Origin: Sorghum bicolor
Lineage: Eukaryota > Streptophyta > Magnoliopsida > Poales > Poaceae
Length of the DNA stretch: 64,000 bases
Reading direction: 5' to 3'
NCBI RefSeq assembly: GCF_000003195.3
Contig: NC_012873.2
Location: 27,226,547 to 27,290,546, forward strand
The translations under genes were made by a program, and so were the position numbers. Each line of letters opens with the position of its first letter. Position 1 is the first letter of the stretch. This document shows positions 21,944 through 33,975 of the stretch, one piece after another. Under the pieces are notes generated by a model that ran no database searches, was not told the origin of the DNA, and saw only the letters and a list, made by a program, of their open reading frames with translations.

Positions 21944-22561
21944 TTTGGGTTACTAACCATTTCTTATGAAATTTTGGGTAAACTGTTTTTAGGTAATACT
22001 CGGTTTCCCACGTAGCATCCCTATCATCATGATGACTCCACACCACCTTATATGTTTTGACAACTCTGTTCCGGGTTACTCGCTCTGGGTATCCACGATA
22101 CCCACTAGCTGCTCCCTATATTCTAAGTCTGCTTTTAATTTGATTCCTTGGGGTTCAATCCTCTGCTCGGGTACCTTCAAACATTTCCGTAGTTGGGACA
22201 CATGGAAAACTGGAAAGATTGAACTCAACTCTTCAGGTAACTGAATCTTGTAGGCCACAGGACCTTTTCTTTCTAGTATCTGGTACGGTCCCACATATCT
22301 TGGTGCAAGCTTGCTTCGAACTCGAAAACGCTGAACTTTCTTTATTGGCGTAACCTTGAGGTAAACATAGTCACCTATATTGAATTCGAATGGCCTCCTT
22401 CTCTTACCAGCATAACTCTTTTGTCGCGATTGTGCCGCCCTCATATGTTGTTGTATGATTTGCACCTTTTTCTCAGCCTCGTTCATGAAGTCGATACCAT
22501 AGTATCTCCTTTCACCAGGTTCAACCCAGTTTAACGGAGTCCTGCATCTTCGACCATACAA
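21944..22561 (-). pseudogene. Tekay integrase C-terminus (GPY/F) and chromodomain
   Basis: Minus-strand frame 22561-22076 continues integrase after a frameshift ([43 protein letters not shown]). It ends early in DTQSE. Shifting one frame at about 22085 restores the chromodomain, PERVTRNRVVKTYKVVWSHH and DRDATWETEYYL, to about 21944. The aromatic residues Y, W and W of the chromodomain are visible. In plant chromoviruses this domain directs integration by contacting chromatin, often H3K9-methylated. Confidence 0.85.
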
Positions 22562-25008
22562 ACTTCGAACGGGGCCATCTTGATACTCTCTTGATAGCTA
22601 TTATTGTATGAGAACTCAGCCAATGGCAACCACGATTCCCATGATCCTTTGGACGATAACACACAAGCCCTCAGCATATCTTCTAGTACTTGATTGAGTC
22701 TTTCCGTTTGACCCGAGGTTTGGGGATGATACGCCGTGCTTCTTATCAGACTGGTCCCCAAACTCTTATGCAATCGCTCCCAGAAGTGAGCGGTGAACTG
22801 TGGTCCTCTATCCGATATGATGATCTTGGGAATGCCATGTAACTTGACGATCTCAGCCATATATATATCAGCATACTCAGGAGGTCTGTTTGTGTTCTTA
22901 ACTGGAATGAAATGAGCTGACTTGGTCAATCGATCTATGATTACCCAAATCAAGTCATTTCCCTTTCGTGTTGTCGGCAACCCTGTAATAAAATCCATGC
23001 TCACCTCTTTCCATTTCCACTCTGGAACTGATAACGGTTGTAACAGACCTGCAGGTTTCATATGTATAGCCTTGACTCTGCAACACGTGTCACAACGGGC
23101 CACATACGCTGCTATCTCTTTCTTCATCTTAGTCCACCAAAAGTGAGATCTTAGGTCTTGATACATCTTACTACTACCAGGATGAATAGAAAGCTTGGAG
23201 AGATGTGCTTCATCCATGATGCAATTCTTTAATTCTCGATTCTTCGGAACTACTAGCCGGTGTTGAAACCACAATACCCCTTTCTCATCAACTCGGAACT
23301 GAGTTTTTGTGTCATCTTTGATCTTCTCTTTGATGTTGAAAATACGCTTGTCTGTTTTCTGACCTTCGATGACTTGACTCTCAAGTGAACAACTGAGCTG
23401 TATATGACATAAGACTTCAGGATGTATGAGATTGAAACCATCTTCAAACAACAGTTGAACCACTTGATAGTGCGGTTTGCGACTCAATGCATCTGCTACC
23501 ACATTAGCCTTGCCTGGATGATAGTGGACCTCCAGATCATAATCCTTGATCAGTTCCAACCATCTTCGTTGCCTCATATTCAGCTCGAACTGAGTGAAGA
23601 CGTATTTTAGACTTTTATGATCAGTGTAGATATGACACTTATTTCCCAGCAAATAGTGCCTCTAGATCTTTAAAGCGTGCACTACCACTGCTAACTCAAG
23701 GTCATGAGTTGGGTAGTTGACTTCGTGTTTTCTCAACTGTCTTGAAGCGTAAGCTATTACTCTGCCGTCTTGCATCAGCACACATCCCAAGCCACTTTTC
23801 GATTCGTCGCAAAACACATCGAAAGGCTTTTCGATATTGGGTGGTGCTAGAACGGGAGCGGTGGTTAGCAACTTTCGCAAGGTGCGGAAGGCTAGCTCAC
23901 ACCCTTCCGTCCAGACAAACTTATGATCCTTTTGTAACAAACTGGTCATTGGCTTAGCAATCTTGGAGAAGTCTGGTATGAAATGACGATAATACCTGGC
24001 CAGACCAAGAAAACTTCGAACTTCTGAGATAGAAGTTGGTGCCTTCCAGTCCATGACTTCCTGTACTTTTGACGAATCCACAGCATTCCCTTCTTCAGAC
24101 AGAATGTGCCCTAGGAAAGGAACTTTCTTCAACCAGAACTCACACTTGCTGAACTTTGGATATAACTGATGCTCTTGCAGTCGTGTTAGCACGACTCTCA
24201 GATGCTCGGCGTGATCTTGCTCATTTTCTGAATAAACCAGAATATCATCGATAAACACCACAACAAACTTATCTAATTCTGGCATAAAGACCGAATTCAT
24301 CAGATACATGAAGTATGCAGGAGCATTCGTCAACCCAAAGGACATGACAAGATACTCATACAACCCATATCTGGTGGAAAAAGCAGTCTTCGGGATATCT
24401 TGCGGACGGATCTTGATTTGGTGATACCCGGACCTCAAATCTATCTTGGAAAATACTTTTGCCTTGGACAACTGATCAAATAAAATATCAATCCTTGGCA
24501 ATGGATACTTATTCTTGATTGTTACCGCATTGAGTGGACGATAGTCGACGCACATGCGCAACGATTGATCCTTCTTTTTCACAAACAACGCCGGACAACC
24601 CCATTCTGACGAACTTGGCCGGATGAACCCTTTATCTAACAATTCCTTCAGTTGATTCTTCAACTCAGCGAGTTCGTTTGGCGGCATCCGGTACGGCCTT
24701 CTAGATATTGGTGCTGTACCTGGTATCAACTCTATTGTGAACTCTACTTCCCGGTCTGGGGGAAGTCCTGGTAATTCCTCAGGAAAAACATCAGGGAACT
24801 CACAGACTACGGGGATCTGTGGTAGTGGAACCACGTGCGTAGCACAAGAGATGCTAGCAAAGTCAAGGCGGCGGGGCAGAGGTACTTGCAAAGATCCACT
24901 GCCCTGAGGTTCTCTGAGCGATAACACCCTCTTCCCAGTATCTATAACAGCATTCCACTCTTTCATCCAGTTCATGCCCATGATAACATCCAAAACTAAC
25001 CCAGGCAT
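22531..25008 (-). pseudogene. pol: Tekay protease end, reverse transcriptase, RNase H and integrase
   Basis: One minus-strand frame interrupted only by TAG at 23662-23664 (HALKI-stop-RHYLLG, where TGG is expected). Reverse transcriptase: [11 protein letters not shown] (first Asp) and [11 protein letters not shown] (FIDD). RNase [37 protein letters not shown] and YTDHKSLKY. Integrase: the HHCC zinc region ([11 protein letters not shown] ... CDTCCR) and the DDE core ([33 protein letters not shown]). The frame is lost at about 22550, inside [15 protein letters not shown]. Catalytic residues are present, so the copy was functional before decay. Confidence 0.9.
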
Positions 25009-25438
25009 GACTAATATTTACTCGAAACACCCGGTTACTTATATCCAGGGTTGCCCCTCGGACCACTCTATTTGTCAACACATCTGCCCCCGCTGAGCTG
25101 ATGCAATAGCCATAACCCAGATCTGTAACTATTTGGTCATGCTTTTGTGCAAATGCTTGGCTCGTAAACGAATGTGATGATCCAGAATCAAACAAAACAA
25201 CTGCAAGATGTTGGTTGATAGGAAACATACCAGCTGTCACCGGTTCTCCTTCCGGAATCTCCTCTATCGAGGTTTGGTGCACTCGAGTTGGGTGGGTCGT
25301 CTGTTGCCTCTTGGGGTAGGGACATTCCTTAGCAAAGTGCCCCATCTTGTGGCAGTTGTAGCATGGCCCCTTGGTCAGGTTGTTGGCGCCTGGTGTTGTA
25401 GCTTTAATTGCCTTTGGCTTGGCAGGAGCTATTGCCAC
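24863..25438 (-). pseudogene. pro: Tekay Gag zinc knuckle and aspartic protease
   Basis: Minus strand. Near the start is the CCHC knuckle CYNCHKMGHFAKEC. The protease follows, with VLFDSGSSHSFTSQAFA (DSGS active site) around residues 80-100. After about residue 130 the frame slips relative to the reverse-transcriptase frame that begins at 25008 ([11 protein letters not shown], the end of the protease). So a frameshift lies near 25010-25040. Confidence 0.85.
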
Positions 25439-25440
25439 CT

Positions 25441-26410
25441 TGTACGGCTTCTGCTGTGTTGGATGCCCGGTGTTCCTTCTCTGCGGCGGTCGGAACCTAG
25501 CACCTGGGCAGGAGGACGATACTGCTGTCGCCCTGCCACCGGTGACCTGGACTGGGATGACCTGGCTTCAAAAGCCCTCTTACGAGACTTGGATGCACTA
25601 TAGTTGTTGTTATTGTTTTCCTGGTCAGACAGTCACTGATGTACGCATTGAAGGTAGCCCGGGTTCCTGTACCCATGGTCTTCAGCATCTTTGGGCTCAA
25701 ACCTCTCTGGAAGCTAGCGATCTTCTTGGCCTCTGTGTTAAAAAACTCGAGGGTGTAGCGAGCGAGATTGTTAAAAGCGTGTAGATACTCCTTCACAGAC
25801 TTTGTTCCCTGAGACAGCCTCATGAACTCCCCAACCTTCATTTCAACGACACCCGGAGGAATGTAATTTCCCTAGAAAGCGGTGGTGAGGCGGTTCCAGG
25901 TGATTGGGGTTCCCTCTGGGTAGGTGGTACGGTGATGGGACCACCAAATCCCAGTATGTCCTTGTAACTGATGCGCTGCATACTCAGCCTTAAGTTCTTC
26001 AGTCATCCGAAGAAGACGGAACTTTTGCTCCATGGTGTTAATCCACTCATCTGCCTCGAGCGGTTCCAAGGCCTCCTTGAAGACCGGTGGCTTGGTATCC
26101 ATGAAGTCCTTGAAAGAGCTGTACTGATTGGCTTCACGGCCGCCCTAATTATCCCCACGGCAGGTATTGTCAGCGATATTACGCAGGGCTTCCTCCATGT
26201 TACGCTGCATCTGCTCCATGTTGCGTTGGCTTCCCAGAAACTGCACGAAAAACACGTGCGCAGTGTACGGAGAAGGTGGTGGTGGTGGCGGTGATGGTGC
26301 CCTGTCCTCATTCCGTCGAGCCCCACCTCCGAAGGTACCTGCTCCAAGACCAGGGTTGCTGTTACCCCCGCCATGTGTTTGCACCATCTGCATGCGTCAT
26401 TGATAAGCAA
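25441..26410 (-). pseudogene. gag: Tekay Gag, broken by stops and a frameshift
   Basis: Minus strand. A proline-rich N-terminal part (about 26393-26145) ends at a stop. The capsid (Retrotrans_gag) part follows: PPVFKEALEPLEADEWINTMEQ and LQGHTGIWWSHHRTTYPEGT (26102-25872), a TAG in frame, then GNYIPPGVVEMKVGEFMRL and GTKSVKEYLHAFNNLARY (25860-25640), after which the frame is lost. The zinc knuckle lies in the next segment. This is the standard chromovirus Gag arrangement. Confidence 0.8.
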
Positions 26411-26711
26411 TCGTTAGGAGTTGCCATCAACGGTAGACATGTGTAGAATTATGCCATACTGAATTTACTGAGGAAAAAAATTCGCACAATAAACAGAGGC
26501 ACAACAATTCATCATCCACATACAACATCACTTAACAGATTACTTAACATTCAAGCAACAAGGTTCGCATACATCCAAAATTGCCAGCATACATACACTG
26601 GGCTTTCAGCGACATCTCATAAAGTTTTACATATCCCAGATCCAAAAGTACAAAACATGCCATGCAACATCAACAACAAAAGAAGAAGGACAAGCTCTAG
26701 AGCCCTAGCAT

Positions 26712-27753
26712 CTACTCGCTATGGTCACTGTCCATGCCGGAGCCCTCCTCGTCCTCATCTCCACTAGCAGTTGCCTCTATCTCTGGATCCTCATCCATCT
26801 CGTCCTCAGAGTCTAGCTCAGCTGCTCCAGGCAGGTGGTGAGGGTGGAGCTGGTTATGCAGCTGGTGGATCTCCTCATGCAAGTTCTCGTTGTACTCCTC
26901 AGCATTAGCTAGCTGCTGCTCAAGCTCTAGCTGTCGGGCCCTCAAGGTATCCTCCTCGTGCCAGGCTTCATTCCTCTGACCAAGCACATGAACTAGCATG
27001 CGCTCGCAGTTCCTGTGAGCAGTAGTCACCCTGTCTCTCTGCTCTCTAACTGCAAGCAGGTCCTGACTCAGCTCACTGTTCTTCTGGACTGCCTGATCCC
27101 TCTCTCGGTCACACGGGCCAACTCTGCCTGCAACCTCTCAACCTCTGTGTCGAACTCACGCTGCAGCTGGCGCTTCTCATCCTGGACTATGAGAAGAGAC
27201 CCGAACAAGCGACCCAAACAACGCTCCAAGCCCCCATAGGTCTTCATCAAGGCGTACAAAGCACTCATAGCTGCACTGTCAGTGTGCTGGTCCTCATCCG
27301 CACTCCTCTCTAGAGCGTTCACCTCGGACTGATCCCACACCGAAGTGTAGGGGTCACCCCAGGGAAACACCCCAGCAAAGGCGTGGGCCAGCTCCTATGG
27401 GAATCTCTCCATGAGGTCCCTCAGAACTGTGAAAGCTGCCCTGCTGGCACCGTGGAAAGGCGTGGTACCTCGGGACTCGTACACCCAGCCGCCCCAGGCG
27501 GGGTCACCTCCACTGGTAGGGACCACTACCTCGATCCCCACCAGGGTCCCGTCACCAAGCTGCTCCTTGTCCCAATAGTAGCGAGGTTCCCTTCCTTCGG
27601 GATACCCCATCGAACTGAGCACCCTCCATAGCAAGGTGGGCATCCCAAACTCCTCCAGGAACTTGCTCTTATGAGCGTGCTCATCGCTGCCAACTGATGG
27701 CGAGGGGCCCGCCCACCAGTGGACTTGCGAGCGGTGAGCCTAGTGCGTGCCAT
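26712..27753 (-). pseudogene. Pre-gag ORF of the Tekay element with a histone H3-like N-terminal tail
   Basis: Starts at the minus-strand ATG 27753. The first residues, MARTRLTARKSTGGRAPR, copy the histone H3 tail: over H3 positions 1-21 only 4, 5, 14 and 18 differ, and A7-R8-K9-S10 is kept. Past the tail there is no histone fold. After a frameshift near 27680 the frame reads DEHAHKSKFLEEFGMPTLLW, continues through a TAG at 27395-27397 (probably CAG) to a region with a coiled coil (about 27240-26880, with a second frameshift near 27105), and ends in a strongly acidic tail (DSEDEMDEDPEIEATASGDE...) at the stop, 26712. Intact length would be about 345 residues. It precedes gag by about 300 bases. 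A chromatin-related role is inference. The protein family is not one I can name. Confidence 0.65.
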
Positions 27754-27756
27754 CTG

Positions 27757-29047
27757 CTGCAAATGGAATACCTCGGGTAAGATTGAGGATTATCTTTTAT
27801 TATTATACTTGGAATTGGGACAGATTAAATTAAGGGGAGGAAGTAAGCAAAGATATGAAATGAACATGATGCATGCTCGAACTTACGATCTCACAAACTT
27901 AGAAACAAAAGTTAACACTAATCAGTATATGCGGTGGCACACAACGTTCTCTCATAACGTAACTAGCGTGCTAGACGGGAACGTGGTTAGTGTACCTGCA
28001 GAAAACTCATTTCAGCCCAACCACAGTATGAACATGCAGGACAAGAATTTAAAGCTATACACCCCACATACACAGACACCCTGTCTATGCATATGACGTG
28101 TTACTACCCGCATCATCGCCCTAATGACGGCATCGCCTCTCAGGACAGAATCTCCCAACATGCGGTACTGTTCCCAAGCACACCAAACATGTATGCATGA
28201 CACAACACCTAACAACACTCCCCTAGATCGGCAGTGTATCCGATCATGCTCTCACAGCTCCCACTTACCGAGGCGTAGAGGAAGAATTGATCCATACATT
28301 ACCACTCAAATGAATGGTACTCATACTATTGCACGCCGTATGAGCGACAAAATAGAAATATGATGCATAATCCTCCAAGTTAGTACTTAACTAGCCACCT
28401 TAGAGTCCTTAACTGGGCATAGAGGATATGACCATGGCACACTAAATAGCTTTCCAAAAACTTAGTTAACACCTTGATTATCATTAATTAATAAAAATCT
28501 TTTATTACACCGGTTTAAGTTTAGTTTAGAACGTACTTATGAACAGTAACTTGCTCTGATGCTAGCTGTAACAGAACCGCCCAAATTATAAGAGATTAAG
28601 CTTAATAGTGACCATTTACACAGTCGAACCATCGAGCTTAAACCCATATAATCCAGGTAGTCCGTGAAATCTCGAAGGATTTCAAACCACATATCGTACA
28701 TACAGCCAAGATCGTAATAAGTTTAGCGGTCACCATTCACGATTACATCCAGTTTACAACATTCATGAAATACATCAGAGTTCTTAAAATTATTACAAAC
28801 CAAGTTCTCAAGTAGTGGAAGCTTCAAAGTTCAAAAATAACACACACATACTTAGTCTGATACAGTGCAATAGTTCAGTCATTCCCACAAAAGCAAAAGA
28901 GGAGGTAGAGTGACCATCGCCCTTGGTCTAGTCATTGCCTATTGCTGGGTACAAGTAGAGGATGCAATAACCATAGTACATTTGACCATCTGCAAAACAA
29001 CATGAGAGTAGAACCCTGAGTACGAGAATGTACTCAGCTAGACTTAC
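27757..29047 (-). other. Candidate leader intron of the Tekay transcript
   Basis: On the minus strand the 5' LTR holds CGG|GTAAGT (GT at 29047-29046), and TTTGCAG lies at 27763-27757, just before the H3-like ATG. Splicing would remove most of U5 and the primer-site leader and place the H3-like ORF near the cap. Inferred from site matches only. Confidence 0.25.
28550..28565 (-). other. Degenerate primer-binding site of the Tekay element
   Basis: On the minus strand right after the 5' LTR the sequence reads GCTAGCATCAGAGCAAG. It resembles the initiator tRNA-Met site TGGTATCAGAGC with two changes. Confidence 0.55.
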
Positions 29048-32000
29048 CCGTCATAAACCAAAAATAAAGACTCTCCAAGGATCATGAAGGCTGTATAGTG
29101 GGGGTAGCTGATGACTTTTTGCATAAAAGCACTGTTCTATTAACATATCCTAAAGGAATCCTTCTTCTTTTAATTAGCTCAAGTTGAAAGTATCATTACC
29201 TTTTATCTAGGTTTGCACCTGCACTATGGCAAACAATGTAATAATATGATGGTACCTCATCATAGCATTCATGCAATTATTTATCATATAACCCAAATGT
29301 TCCATAGTCCTTACTACGAGGACGAAGCTCATGTCAAGTGCTCACTGTCCAGGAGCGATGGCGATGCGAATCGATTTCTAACCAGCTGGTGAGGTATTCC
29401 CCACACAAACCACACTCAGTGATCAAGTGAGCTACAGATCACCGTGTTACACTATCCAGGACCAATTTGCGGGTTCGGCAAGCACCGCCAGTACCCGAGA
29501 ACCATTCTGGCGATCGAGGTATCCAAGGTATACCAAGGTTGCGCGCCGCGCCCTCGTCGTTCTCCTCAACCATCACCAATACAGCGCATGGCGGCTCGAC
29601 TCCCGGCCTGGATAGTGTTCAGGCTTCGCGGTCGGGACGACTTATCCTTCCAGCTAAGTGTGGGGTATGCGTTCAACATGACAAGAGGGCCATCAACGAT
29701 CTGTCCTTAATCGACACAGGCAGGGGCACTACGGTCAACCCACCATAAGACCCTGCCCGGTCTCAAATTCCATTCCACACTTGGTTATTCTCTACCAAAG
29801 CAATCACTCTTAATCAAGCAGGTATCCACCTATATCTCGCAGGTGACAGGAAATCACTCGACTTCTACCGGACTAGGCAAGGTAAGCATAGACTCCGTGC
29901 CTATCTACATAGGACAAGGTAGATAAACAAGTGGTGATATCAAGGAGTACATATGCATCAACGGTATCAAGCAATTCCTATCACTTAAATGCAACATAGT
30001 AGAACAAGCATAATATATTATTTAAGTTAGTGGGAATAGGGAGACTTAGAATGCTCCGGGGCTTGCCTTTCTCAAACGTGATCGGCTTATGATCTGGGCA
30101 CTCCTGCAGCTCTTCTCCGAGCTCCGACACTCCCAGAGGTTCCTGCTCCTGTGCTTCCTCCTGCTCCTCAGGTCCCACCTCGTTCTCCTGCGAGCCTGTA
30201 TGATGCATGCGTGCTCATGAGTGGAGTGCGAGATGCTCGGGGTGCAATGCTCATACGAGAGGATACCAGATGACCATGACATGATGTATAGATGACTTAG
30301 GTGGTCATTTTTACAAGGTAGTCAACATCATCCAAGAACATGCAATTACACTAAGCATTTATTTCTTCTCTTCTACAAATTGTCTTCAAGTGTAACCAGC
30401 AACTCACAAGATGCTTCAAAGATACACCAAACCCCTTTTATTTTACTTAACTTATGTATAACAATTCATAATTTCCTTATCCATTTTTAGGCCTACCAAA
30501 CTAGCATGCATTTCTGTTTATCAATAAATTCCACAAAAATTACAGTAGACTACCAGTCAAACATAAAGTCTACCATAAATTTCCCATAATATTTGGACAC
30601 TTATTTTGAGCTACAAAAATCACATGATTAATTCATAAAAGCAAGTATAAATACTCTACTGTGGTATAAGAGTCAAACAGCAGATTTCATATTTTTATAC
30701 TTAAATTATTAACATAAGAAACACCCACAAAAATTTCCAGATTAATTGCATGATCCAATTATTTATTAAAAATCATAAACCACTGCCATGCAAGCATTTA
30801 AATCACTATAAATTAATTCGTACAGAAAATAATGTGTGACATATTTTTCCTAGAGCCTAATCATCCATGCAGAGCCAACAAAACAAGTTCCACATTTTTC
30901 TGAGGTATATTTTAATTACTATGCATTTTCCAAATTTCAGCAAAAACATGGATTAAATATAATTGCACAGAAAAATTGTCCAAACATGACATGCAACCAA
31001 ACCAAACTATAGATCTGAGATTCTAGAACACATCAAAATTTATTTCACTCATTTTGGAGCCATGCATCTCAATATATGGATTTTCCCTCATTTAAATCAA
31101 TTTCTAGAAATTATTTTCTGAAAACCAATTCAAAAACGAGATCAAAAACACTAAGGACACCCGGATCTATACCCAAATCGGTCCCCCTGCGACTGACAGT
31201 GGGCCTCTGACCCCACTGGTCAGTGTGACCGAGAGGGAGGGCACCTCCGACGAGCGGATCTCGCCGGCGGTGAGGTCCCCGGCCACGGGGTGAGCACCAT
31301 CGTGCTCCCCGCAGCGAGGCGCACCCAAGGGTGCCCTTGGATCAGCCGGAGGATGACCGGAGCACCCTCGCGAGCATGCATGGTGGCACGGCGGCGCTAC
31401 TCGCCGTGGCCAGGCTGCTCCGACGCGGTAGAGCGCGCGCAAAGTCCCGTCGAGGCTTCCCCATCGAGCTACGAATCTAACATGCCAAAAAGCAAGTGAA
31501 ACGATGCAGAAACGAGTGAGGTTCGACGCGGCGGAGCTCTCCGGCGAGGTCGGAGTAACTCCGACGAGCGATTCACGGCGCACGGTGGCCTCTTACCCAG
31601 GTAGAGCGTGCGCAAAAGCTTACCGCGGCGAAGGCGAGTGCAGTGGTGGCTTTGGCGCCGAGGATAGGCCACTGGCGTGACCGGCGGTGAGCAGCGGGGC
31701 TTTTTCGGCAATGGCGCTGCGGCGGAACGACTACGGCGGTGGCGCTCGCGAGCGGAGGAAGTAGAGGGGAGCGGGGAGGGGACAGAATGGCGCGTTGGGG
31801 CGCGGGGTAGCGTTCCGACGAGGTTAAGCCGGTCGGCCGCGGCGCATCCCGCCACGTGGCCGGCGCCGGGTGGAGCGAGGCGGGCGCCGCGTGCGGGAGA
31901 GAGAGGGGAGGGGAAGCGGGCCGCGCTGTCTGGCTGGGCCGAAACGGAGGCAGGTCGGCCCAGCAGCGTCTGTCCCCTTTCTCTTCTTTTTGAATTTCTT

Positions 32001-32468
32001 TTCTCAAATTCTTTCTAAATTCATTTGAACTATTTAAAAATCATTTTCACCTTTTTCTCTCAAAATAAAAGTTGTTCCAGAACAAAAACCCTACAACTTT
32101 GCTTTAAGTCGAATTTACAAATTCCAATTAGATTTTGAAATACACTAAAAACTAGTTATAGGTTTTTAAATAAATCTATTTTGAAAAATTTAGTATAAAA
32201 TCAATTTCTCAATTTCTATAGCTCCAAAAGTATCACAAAATTACTCTTAAATATTCTAACACTCATTTCAACTTAATTTGGGCAATTCAAGAATTTAGAA
32301 GCAAGCATGATATTTGTAACATATTTAATTCTCATAAAATAAAGCACATAAAATCACACTTTGAATTATGTTTGTGCTCATGGGATGTGATGCTTATGCC
32401 ATGCTTGATGAGAATGCTTATGAATGTTTTATGAGACTAAGTGCATGCTTAACACCTAGGGTGTTACA
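28567..32468 (-). repeat. Tekay element 5' LTR
   Basis: 3902 bp, aligned end to end with 18000-21909, including the GC-rich block (about 31150-31970), the CTGAGTAC hairpin near 29015-29037 and the weak frame at 29981-30208. It drives the genomic transcript on the minus strand. Confidence 0.9.
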
Positions 32469-32874
32469 GTCTTCTTTGATCCTTGAATTCTGTGGAGCTC
32501 AAGACAACAAAGCTTTGTGGAACTGGTTAAGTGTTAGCATAAAATCTCTTAGCCTTTATCATATTGAGATTCCACCTAATAAATATTACTCTCTTTAGTA
32601 GGATCATAAATTAATTTTTATATTTTTATTGTAAGATGAAAATATATTTATTTTATGCCACCACAGTGAATGTACCTATGGGTTTTATGCCATGAGCGTA
32701 CTCACATGGGGCTTACTATTTTTAACATTTTTATTTTCTTTTTGAGATGATATAAACCTGATTAACTAAGCAAACTATTTTAAATAGTTGAGAGGAAAAA
32801 TGTTAACTACCAAGTTTACCTCTTGGCAAGGCGTTCGGTGTTTTTAAGTCCTCCGAACGGGACTCTCCGTTTTC

Positions 32875-33144
32875 TCAGTCGTCCTGGGATTCGCTGGATG
32901 GCGTAGTCGGTGGTTCCGGCGGCGCCTCCACTTCGTGTATAACTATCTTCTCTCTCCACACCTGACTCAGTGCTACGGTCTCCTTAGGATAGTTCTGTTC
33001 AAGCTGTATGTCTTTAGACCTTACCAATTCTCCTTCGTAGTCTGCCCATCCGTCCTTGATGATTTGCCTCCTCTGGTTGTGTAGTCTTCTTCTTGTTCTG
33101 ACCTGCTTAGAGTCTTCAACCTTTCGGAATGTCTGATCTGCCAT
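32875..33144 (-). pseudogene. C-terminal part of the Gag-Pro frame of element A
   Basis: 89 codons on the minus strand, basic in the middle (RTRRRLHNQRRQ) and acidic/proline-rich at the end (EAPPEPPTTPSSESQDD), ending at the stop at 32875. It lies directly downstream of the protease remnant and is best read as the tail of the same polyprotein. No catalytic motif is seen. Confidence 0.4.
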
Positions 33145-33199
33145 CTGGAGCTGGGTCGTCCTGGTTAGGAACGGTGACTTAAGTCGATGATCTTGACCT

Positions 33200-33841
33200 C
33201 CTTAAACTGCAGTGACCATCTTAGCTGACTCGGTCCACAATTGCTTGTTCATGTTTCTCCTGTTGGTCCTCTTCCTTAGTTCATATCGGGATTGCTCTGA
33301 GATTTGTGTAGTCTTGTTCTTGAAGGTAAACGTCTCCTTCCTCCCCTTGATGTAGAAATCGATCTTGGCAGCACTAGCGTAGATGACAGCTCCGAGGTGT
33401 TCAGGAATGGCCTCCCTAGGATGATGGGTGGATCGTACTCGTCGTCTCCCATGTCAATGACCTGAAAATCATCTGGAGCTGAATGTATGTTGGTTGTAGG
33501 GGCATGGTTCCATGCAGGAGCTGATAAGTGACTGCGGCCATTATGTTGACGTCAGATCCAGTGTCGTAGAGTGTCCTGTGAAAAGAGTATCCATTGATTG
33601 TGCACTTGATGCTTGGAACACCAGGGTCGTCCTTCTTGATCAGGAAAGGCGACTTGAGTCGATGATCTTGACCTCCTCCGACAATGATCCAATGTTCTAA
33701 GTCTTCTGGACAAGAATTTTCACCGTCTTCATCCTTTAGGTGCATCATTTGATAAGGTGTGGACCTTGACGTCAGCACCTCTTGATACGGTGTCACCCAT
33801 GTTCTTTGTTTGCCCAGCAGTTCGAAGTGCGGTGTTGGCAA
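33200..33841 (-). pseudogene. Retropepsin-like (aspartic protease) remnant of element A
   Basis: The minus-strand frame from 33841 contains the catalytic signature YDTGSDVNIM (DTGS) after a conserved lead (INGYSFHRTL). After a frame change, the C-terminal signature PIILGRPFLNT and GAVIYASAAKIDF appear near 33300-33420. These are the two halves of a retroviral-type protease as seen in plant Ty3/Gypsy Gag-Pro proteins. The frame is broken near 33416 and again by a stop near 33207. No reverse transcriptase, RNase H or integrase motif follows on the minus strand, so the element stops at Gag-Pro. An equivalent of the N-terminal stretch is seen at 53570-53640 in element A2. Confidence 0.65.
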
Positions 33842-33975
33842 TATCGTGCTCAGTGTGTTTGTGCTCGTATTTCCAGGTTCTTCACTTGGTGGAGTCTGAG
33901 AGTTGTAAAACTCCTTCGTATTATGCTCGAAGTGTACCTGCTCATAGAGACAAGGCAGAGATCAAGTGTATGGGC

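Larger units (their letters stand above)
18000..32468 (-). mobile_element. Tekay/Del-lineage chromovirus with 3.9-kb LTRs, inserted in element A
   Basis: Minus-strand Ty3/Gypsy element: LTRs at 18000-21909 (3910 bp) and 28567-32468 (3902 bp), TGTAAC...GTTACA ends on plus. Reading minus: 5' LTR, primer site, an extra ORF with an H3-like start, gag, protease, RT-RNase H, integrase, chromodomain, polypurine tract, 3' LTR. Very long LTRs with a C-terminal chromodomain fit Tekay/Del. LTR copies differ at about 6 of the first ~190 bases, so it is much older than the Tat insert. No clean target duplication: the flanks are TAGCA and GTCTT. About 65 bases of element A (by comparison with A2) are missing at the site. 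All frames are broken. Confidence 0.88.

Noticed and set aside
27526..27762. A histone H3 gene or pseudogene
   Set aside because: Only the tail is H3-like. The histone fold is absent and the frame continues into a retroelement ORF placed before gag.
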